Assembly (NCBI RefSeq): GCF_016481275.1
Contig: NZ_JAEMNW010000002.1
Location: forward strand, 620,001 to 684,000
DNA length: 64,000 nucleotides
Reading direction: 5' to 3'
Source of the DNA: Antrihabitans auranticaus
GTDB lineage: Bacteria; Actinomycetota; Actinomycetes; Mycobacteriales; Mycobacteriaceae
The notes beneath the pieces were generated by a model. The model was given only the letters and a program-made list of their open reading frames with translations, made no database searches and had not been told where the DNA came from. Positions 58,833-64,000 of this stretch are shown one piece after another. Position 1 is the stretch's first letter. Every line of letters starts with the position of its first letter. Made by a program: the position numbers and the translations under genes.

Positions 58833-61010
58833 ATGAGTGGAAACAAGGTCCGGCTGCAGGCAATCAAGGACGTAGAGGCGTACGTGCCGCCGGCCGTCAG
58901 CTTCATCGATTCCGAGGCGCCGGGCGAGGTGTTCGGAGCTAACGTCTTCAGCAAAGTGGTAATGCAGAAGCGCCTGCCGAAATCGGTCTACAAGTCAGTT
59001 CTGGCCACCATCGATCAGGGCATGCCGCTCAATCCGATGGTCGCCGACGCTGTCGCGTCCGCAATGAAGGACTGGGCGATCGAGAAGGGCGCGACGCACT
59101 ACGCGCACGTCTTCTACCCTTTGACCGGCCTCACCGCAGAAAAGCACGACAGCTTCTTCGACCCGGTCGGCGACGGGTCGGCACTGGCCGAATTCGCAGG
59201 CAAGGCCCTCATCCAAGGTGAGCCCGACGCGTCGAGCTTCCCCAACGGCGGGCTCCGGAACACCTTCGAGGCCCGCGGCTACACCGGCTGGGATGTAACC
59301 AGCCCGGCCTACGTCTTGGAGAACCCCAACGGAAACACCCTCTGCATCCCGACGGTCTTCGTATCGATGACCGGCGAAGCGCTCGACCACAAGACGCCGC
59401 TGCTGCGTTCGCAACAGGCGATGGGCCAGCATGCCGAGCGGATCCTCAAGCTGTTCGGCCACGAGGATCCCGAACGTGTCGTGTCGTTCTGTGGTCCCGA
59501 GCAGGAGTACTTTCTCGTCGACCGCCACTTCTTCCTTGCACGCCCAGACCTGTTGAACGCCGGTCGCACGCTGTTCGGCGCCAAGCCGCCCAAGGGTCAG
59601 GAATTCGACGACCACTACTTCGGCGCGATTCCCGAGCGTGTGCTCGGCTTCATGATGGACACCGAACGTGAACTGTTCAAACTCGGTATTCCGGCGAAGA
59701 CTCGGCACAACGAGGTCGCCCCGGGCCAGTTCGAGATCGCGCCGATGTTCGAGCGCGGAAACATCGCTGCGGACCACCAGCAGTTGTTGATGACGACCTT
59801 CAAGACCATCGCCAAGAAACACGGCATGGAATGTCTGTTCCACGAGAAGCCGTTCGAGGGCGTCAACGGCTCGGGTAAGCACGTCAACTTCTCCCTCGGC
59901 AACTCCGAGCTCGGCAGTTTGCTTGTCCCGGGCGATAACCCGCATGACAATGCGCAGTTCCTGGTGTTCTGCGCCGCGGTGATCAGGGCAGTCCACAAGT
60001 ACGGCGGCCTACTGCGCGCATCGGTCGCGTCGGCAACCAACGATCATCGCCTCGGCGCCAACGAGGCTCCGCCGGCAATCATCTCGATCTTCCTCGGCGA
60101 TCAACTCGCAGACGTCTTCGATCAAATCGCGAAGGGCGCCGCAACGTCGTCGAAGGGTAAGGGCACGATGATGATCGGCGCAGACACGCTTCCCGTGTTG
60201 CCGACCGATCCGGGCGATCGCAACCGCACGAGCCCATTCGCGTTCACGGGCAACAGATTCGAGTTCCGGGCACCCGGTTCGATGCAGACTGTCAACGGCC
60301 CGATGGTCACGATCAACACGATCATGGCCGAGGCGCTGGACCACATGGCCACCGAACTCGAGACCGCAATCGCGGATGGTACCGATTTCGACACGGCCGT
60401 GCAGAATTTGCTGACGGAGATCATCACCGATCACGGTGCAGTCGTCTTCAACGGCGACGGCTACTCCGACAACTGGCAGGTCGAAGCCGCCGCCCGTGGA
60501 TTGCCCAATTTGCGAACAACTTTGGATGCGCTGCCCGAACTGATCACCGACGCTGCGATGGAGCTGTTCGGCAAGTACAAGGTGTTCAACGAGCGAGAGA
60601 TGCACAGCCGCTACGAGGTCGGGCTCGAGCAGTACGCGCTGACCATCGGCGTCGAGGCGCGGTTGACTCTCGAGATCGGCTCGACGCAGGTCCTGCCGGC
60701 CGCCGTGCGTTATCAGACCGAGCTCGCAACCAACGTGGGAGCACTCAAAGCCGTTGGTGTCGAAGCAGATATGGCGCCACTGCAGGCCGTGTCGGCGTCG
60801 GTCACCGACCTGCGCGGCGCACTGGAAACGCTGAGTGCGGCGCTGACGGCAGACGGTGGTCATTCGGCGTACGACGAGGCCGCCCATGCCCGCGACAGCT
60901 TGTTGCCTGCCATGGCCGCGGTTCGTTCGACCGCGGACCTACTGGAGGGCATCGTCGCCGACGATCTGTGGCCGCTGCCGACCTACCAGGAGATGCTGTT
61001 CATCCTGTAA
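58833..61010 (+). CDS. glnN: Type III glutamine synthetase
   Basis: 725 residues from ATG 58833 (AAGGGG 5 nt upstream). The length and layout match GSIII enzymes, which are about 250 residues longer than GSI. Catalytic-domain blocks: [58 protein letters not shown] and [21 protein letters not shown]. The enzyme would make glutamine from glutamate, ammonia and ATP. No other nitrogen gene is nearby. A strong terminator follows. Confidence 0.93.
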   Translation: MSGNKVRLQAIKDVEAYVPPAVSFIDSEAPGEVFGANVFSKVVMQKRLPKSVYKSVLATIDQGMPLNPMVADAVASAMKDWAIEKGATHYAHVFYPLTGLTAEKHDSFFDPVGDGSALAEFAGKALIQGEPDASSFPNGGLRNTFEARGYTGWDVTSPAYVLENPNGNTLCIPTVFVSMTGEALDHKTPLLRSQQAMGQHAERILKLFGHEDPERVVSFCGPEQEYFLVDRHFFLARPDLLNAGRTLFGAKPPKGQEFDDHYFGAIPERVLGFMMDTERELFKLGIPAKTRHNEVAPGQFEIAPMFERGNIAADHQQLLMTTFKTIAKKHGMECLFHEKPFEGVNGSGKHVNFSLGNSELGSLLVPGDNPHDNAQFLVFCAAVIRAVHKYGGLLRASVASATNDHRLGANEAPPAIISIFLGDQLADVFDQIAKGAATSSKGKGTMMIGADTLPVLPTDPGDRNRTSPFAFTGNRFEFRAPGSMQTVNGPMVTINTIMAEALDHMATELETAIADGTDFDTAVQNLLTEIITDHGAVVFNGDGYSDNWQVEAAARGLPNLRTTLDALPELITDAAMELFGKYKVFNEREMHSRYEVGLEQYALTIGVEARLTLEIGSTQVLPAAVRYQTELATNVGALKAVGVEADMAPLQAVSASVTDLRGALETLSAALTADGGHSAYDEAAHARDSLLPAMAAVRSTADLLEGIVADDLWPLPTYQEMLFIL

Positions 61011-61031
61011 AGCTGCCCACTCGTGAACGTA

Positions 61032-61064
61032 GAAGCGCCCTCGCGAAATTCGCGAGGGCGCTTC
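61032..61064. terminator. Bidirectional intrinsic terminator
   Basis: GAAGCGCCCTCGCGAA (61032-61047) and its exact complement (61049-61064) are separated by a single A, a near-perfect 16-bp palindrome 21 bp after the glutamine synthetase stop and 20 bp before the convergent HbhA-like stop. Confidence 0.88.
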
Positions 61065-61084
61065 GGGTTCAGCAAAGGAAACGC

Positions 61085-61639
61085 TTAGACCTCGATCTTG
61101 TCCGCAACGGTGTCCGCGGTCTCTTCGACGCGACCGGCAAAACGCTCGACGATCTTGGCGGCCTGCTCACCCACGGTGCGAGTGCGCTCGGAAACCTTGC
61201 CGAGTGCCTCTTCGGTGCGTGCAACGGTGGTCGTGTACGCCGGGCGAGTACGGAGACGCTCGACGGTGCCTTCGCCACGCTGCGCGTACTCGGCGTAGCG
61301 GTCGACGGCGACCGTGCGGTACTCGTCGGCGAGCTTCTTGATCTCGTCGGCGGTCAGCTTCGAGCGCAGTTCCGCAACATCGTCGGGAAGCGACGACTGG
61401 AGTTCGCTGAGCCGCTCGCGCAGGCTCTCGAACTGCTCCTGTACGTCAGCGGTCAGGGTGGACAGGCGGGTGCGAGCTTCTTCGACCCGACCGGAAACCT
61501 CGCCGTTGGCGCGCTCGGCCCGCTCGCGGACCTTGACCGCGATGTCGGAGACGGCCTGAACGGCGGCGTCGCTCACGCCGACCGTTGCGTAGATGGGCTT
61601 GCGAACGTTCTCGATGACTTTGGTGGTGGACTCGCTCAT
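61085..61639 (-). CDS. HbhA-like helical protein without lysine-rich tail
   Basis: 184 residues from ATG 61639 (AGGAG 7 nt upstream). Long coiled-coil helix similar in order of segments to mycobacterial heparin-binding hemagglutinin: GVSDAAVQAVSDIAVKVRERAERA, SRVEEARTRL-like STLTADVQEQFESLRERLSELQ, LTADEIKKLADEYRTVAVDRYAEYAQRGEGTVERLR. It ends in DTVADKIEV; the Lys/Ala/Pro-rich C-terminal heparin-binding repeat of mycobacterial HbhA is absent. It may organise lipid bodies or the cell surface. Confidence 0.8.
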   Translation of the reverse strand: MSESTTKVIENVRKPIYATVGVSDAAVQAVSDIAVKVRERAERANGEVSGRVEEARTRLSTLTADVQEQFESLRERLSELQSSLPDDVAELRSKLTADEIKKLADEYRTVAVDRYAEYAQRGEGTVERLRTRPAYTTTVARTEEALGKVSERTRTVGEQAAKIVERFAGRVEETADTVADKIEV

Positions 61640-62236
61640 TGTTGCTCTCCTGTTCAAGGGGCCTATAGTTCGGCAAGGTCGGTCACCCTCGTTCGGAGGG
61701 TCGCGACCGCACGTACCTTTTCGTTGTCACACAACGTTGTTCGGGGAGTTGGCCTTGGCGTGCCGGCTCGTCATTGAGTGCTCCTCAGTCAACTGTAGGC
61801 AAGAGTGCTAGCGCTTGCAAGCGGGGAGCTAGCACCCTTGCTAGCGGGGCTGTCGATGCCCGATTTGTGTAACTACGCGGCACAGGATCGCTGCATGTTC
61901 GCAGCGCGGCGGAACTGCCGCATTGTTCGAAGTGGCCGCGCGGTTTCCCGCCCGCGGCTCGACGCGGCTGATCTACGGCAGCTAAACCGTTCTCCATCAG
62001 GAACTTTCATCGACGAGGTCGAGCGTGTTCGAACGGCATCGGTGCGGTCGAAACGGTCCGCCGGTTCGGGTGCCTGTCGAGTTGGCGACCGATTAGCCGA
62101 ACTGCCCGTGTGGCGGACGGTCTATCTTCCGTCAGGTTGTTGCTTGGGCTGCCCACGCCCGTTCGGCGTGGGTAGAGCCACAGTGACCGAACATTGTGTT
62201 GTGCGTCACACTTCGCTGACCCCATACAATCCCGGC
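61640..62236. promoter_or_regulatory. Long intergenic region with CTAGC-repeat operator
   Basis: About 600 bp without a supported gene. At 61805-61850 it holds GTGCTAGC (61805-61812), GCTTGCAAGC (61813-61822, a perfect palindrome), GCTAGCAC (61828-61835) and TTGCTAGCGGGG (61839-61850). GTGCTAGC and GCTAGCAC are mutual inverted repeats with 15 nt between. This is the strongest regulatory structure in the segment and probably controls the HbhA-like gene or a divergent transcript. Nothing else stands out. Confidence 0.5.
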
Positions 62237-62530
62237 ATGGATAAGCAGGCTGCCGGCCAGTTGGCCGATGTGCACCTCGATGAGTGGCGACGAAACGCTA
62301 CCTACGCCGATCTCGCGTACGCAGACGACAACCAGTCGTCCACCAAACAAGAGATCTCTGCCGGGGGAGTGACCTACACCGTCGAGTCGACTGTGTGGCG
62401 CGAGCAGGGTGAGCAGGTGTACACGATGGCGGTGCGAGTCTCCGAGGCCGGCAAGCGGTCCTTCTTCGGAAAATCTGTCAGTCGCTACGGTCGCATGCAC
62501 CCCGACGGAAGATTTGTCCTGGGACTCTAG
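62237..62530 (+). CDS. Small hypothetical protein
   Basis: 97 residues from ATG 62237. The reading frame is open far upstream (to 61805), but that part is Arg/Cys-rich translated noise, and the sequence MDKQAAGQLADVHLDEWRRNATYADLAY has normal composition from the ATG on. Ends with SRYGRMHPDGRFVLGL. No domain recognised; predicted alpha/beta. The ribosome site is poor. The universal stress gene starts 86 bp downstream on the same strand. Confidence 0.55.
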   Translation: MDKQAAGQLADVHLDEWRRNATYADLAYADDNQSSTKQEISAGGVTYTVESTVWREQGEQVYTMAVRVSEAGKRSFFGKSVSRYGRMHPDGRFVLGL

Positions 62531-62615
62531 CGCGCAGCGACAAATCGGCCGTGTGCTGTTGCATACTGTGGGCGTTCCCGCGCTCTGTCTGCCGATTGTC
62601 GGAAGGACCGCTCTG

Positions 62616-63482
62616 GTGAGCGTCATCGTTGGGTATCAACCGGACCAGAGTGGTGCGGACGCGCTGGAACTCGGCGCAGGTGTTGCGCTCGCGCTGCACG
62701 TCGACCTCGTTCTGGCAATTGCAACGCCCAAACCGTGGACGACGCCGTCCAGTGCCCGGATCGATGCCGAGTTCGCCGAGTATGCGCAGCGATACGGCGA
62801 TCATGCAGAATCCGCGGCACGGTCGCAGTTGGAGCGGCGCGCGCCGGGACTGGGCGTGACCGTGCACAGAACAGCGGGCAAGACTGCGGCGAAGGCGCTG
62901 CTCGAGGTCGTATCCGGCACTGCGGGTGACATTCTCGTCGTAGGCGGCAACAGCGACAGCGGACGAATGAAGCTCGGGGCAACGACCGGTCGGTTGTTGC
63001 ACTCGTCATCGATCCCGCTCGCGCTCGCGCCGCCCGGGTACGTGTGTAGCGCGATCACCCGCGTCACGTGCGCGTATTCAGGCGACCAGAACAGCGAGCA
63101 GGTCGTCGCCGCCGCGCGTGACCTGGCCGAGCGTATGGCGGTTCCGCTGCGTGTCGCGACCTTCGGTGTCAGGCCGGCCGAAATGTTTCCGCCCGAGGTG
63201 GGAATGGATATCGAGCGAAACGTCCTCGCGGCGTGGCAGGAACAGATGGCGGCCGGTATGGCAAAGCTGAAGGGGGACGGCGTGATCGGGGCCGATACTC
63301 CGACAGCCCTGAGCATCGGCGGCGATTGGGACGACGCGCTGGCGCGCGTCGAGTGGGCAGCGGGCGACATCATCGCGATCGGCACGACACCGCGAGAACC
63401 GGTCAAGCGCGTCTTTCTCGGCTCTCGTGCAGCGAAAATTATTGCAGCGGCGCAGGTTCCAGCTCTCATATTCCCAGGGTGA
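62616..63482 (+). CDS. Two-domain universal stress protein
   Basis: 288 residues from GTG 62616 (AAGGA 8 nt upstream). Two UspA folds in tandem: the first ends in the ATP-binding pattern GGNSDSGRMKLGATTGRLLHSSSIPLAL, the second in GTTPREPVKRVFLGSRAAKIIAAAQVPALIF, both of the G-x2-G-x9-G(S/T) type, though the second is diverged. The gene is 10 bp before an amino-acid permease and may be co-transcribed. It may control that transporter or signal stress. Confidence 0.88.
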   Translation: MSVIVGYQPDQSGADALELGAGVALALHVDLVLAIATPKPWTTPSSARIDAEFAEYAQRYGDHAESAARSQLERRAPGLGVTVHRTAGKTAAKALLEVVSGTAGDILVVGGNSDSGRMKLGATTGRLLHSSSIPLALAPPGYVCSAITRVTCAYSGDQNSEQVVAAARDLAERMAVPLRVATFGVRPAEMFPPEVGMDIERNVLAAWQEQMAAGMAKLKGDGVIGADTPTALSIGGDWDDALARVEWAAGDIIAIGTTPREPVKRVFLGSRAAKIIAAAQVPALIFPG

Positions 63483-63492
63483 GGATTGTCGA

Positions 63493-64000
63493 ATGGTGCA
63501 GAACAGCCAGCCGGGTGGGTCGCTCTCCCGTGCGACGCTCTTTCGTCGCAAGCCGATTCCGCGCGGCGATCTCGTCGAGGCCGACACCGGTCTGAAGCGT
63601 TCGATCACGACTGTCCAACTGGCCAGCTTCGGGATCGGTTCGACGATCGGCACCGGCATTTTCTTCGTCATGAGCGAAGCGGTGCCCGAGGCGGGGCCTG
63701 CGGTCGTGGTCTCCTTCATCATCGCGGGCGTCGCTGCGGGACTGGCCGTGATCTGCTACGCGGAAATGGCCTCGGCGGTGCCGGTTTCGGGCTCCACGTA
63801 TTCCTACGCCTATTCGACGCTCGGTGAGGTCGTCGCGATGGCAGTCGCGGCCTGTCTGCTCCTCGAGTACGGCGTGGCAACGGCTGCGGCGTCGGTCGGC
63901 TGGAGCCAGTATGTGAACGCGCTACTGGACTACATTCATCTCCCGACGATTCCGCACATACTTACCGCGACGCCTTGGGACGACGACCCGGGCATCGTCA
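63493..64000 (+). CDS. APC-family (cationic) amino-acid permease, N-terminal part
   Basis: 169 codons before the window ends, from ATG 63493. Typical CAT/APC start: FRRKPIPRGDLVEADTGLKRSITTVQLASFGIGSTIGTGIFFV, the GIGSTIGTGIFF helix 1 motif that binds the amino acid, then helices 2-4 (VVVSFIIAGVAAGLAVICYAEMASAVPVSGSTYSYAYSTLGEVVAM). It is truncated by the window edge and not by mutation. The open frame continues at the boundary. Confidence 0.88.
   Translation, partial: MVQNSQPGGSLSRATLFRRKPIPRGDLVEADTGLKRSITTVQLASFGIGSTIGTGIFFVMSEAVPEAGPAVVVSFIIAGVAAGLAVICYAEMASAVPVSGSTYSYAYSTLGEVVAMAVAACLLLEYGVATAAASVGWSQYVNALLDYIHLPTIPHILTATPWDDDPGIV

Noticed and set aside
61805-62236. Upstream extension of the small protein at 62237
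   Set aside because: Arg/Cys-rich, with no homology features, and it begins inside the CTAGC palindrome array.

Overview
This window looks like a chromosomal segment of a high-GC, mycolic-acid-producing actinobacterium of the Rhodococcus/Nocardiaceae type. The evidence is a complete mce lipid-import operon, a wax-ester/triacylglycerol synthase, F420-type and P450 oxidoreductases with CX5C ferredoxins, an HbhA-like protein, a PknB-like kinase, a SigK-like sigma factor and many TetR regulators. The assignment rests on gene content only. No rRNA, tRNA, CRISPR array, insertion sequence or prophage was recognised.

Layout. 1-2735: end of an enoyl-CoA hydratase, an acyl-CoA dehydrogenase and a phytoene-desaturase-like FAD enzyme (+). 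2732-7310: TetR genes and a coupled MFS exporter / TetR / F420-LLM-oxidoreductase operon (-). 7345-25700 (+): an mce operon with its own ATPase (ATPase, YrbEA/B, MceA-F, Mce-associated protein, AveC-like membrane protein), followed by SCP2-like protein, acyl-CoA synthetase, P450, aldehyde dehydrogenase, ferredoxin, ferredoxin reductase and TetR. 25727-35363 (-): ten same-strand genes, in order of transcription AveC-like-related membrane protein, APH-fold protein, CrtC/DUF7064-like protein, phytoene-desaturase-like enzyme, six-TM protein, oxidase-subunit-III-like and subunit-IV-like proteins, ferredoxin, ferredoxin reductase, P450. 35594-42920: TetR, WS/DGAT, enoyl-CoA hydratase, another phytoene-desaturase-like enzyme and a large LuxR-type ATPase regulator. 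42995-44602: a DUF559 (Vsr-like) gene beside eight ~83-bp tandem repeats. 44668-48162: a second copy of the subunit IV / subunit III / six-TM module with a winged-helix gene, and a divergent membrane protein. 48207-64000: more housekeeping-like genes: TetR, Ser/Thr kinase, TrpF-like protein, SigK-like sigma factor, MFS, hypothetical proteins, SGNH hydrolase, sulfite-oxidase-like/flavin reductase/DUF6510 operon, type III glutamine synthetase, HbhA-like protein, universal stress protein and the start of an amino-acid permease.

How it may work together (inference). The first 48 kb reads as uptake, CoA activation, oxidation and beta-oxidation of a hydrophobic, probably isoprenoid- or steroid-like compound. 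An 18-bp inverted repeat (GCATAAG-N4-CTTATGC) lies before a TetR gene, before the mce operon and before the SCP2/fadD/P450 set, so these probably form one regulon. A second AT-rich element (TAGATT plus MRA) recurs before several other transcription units. The least explained part is the twice-occurring oxidase subunit III/IV-like module with no catalytic oxidase subunit, set beside phytoene-desaturase-like and AveC-like proteins.
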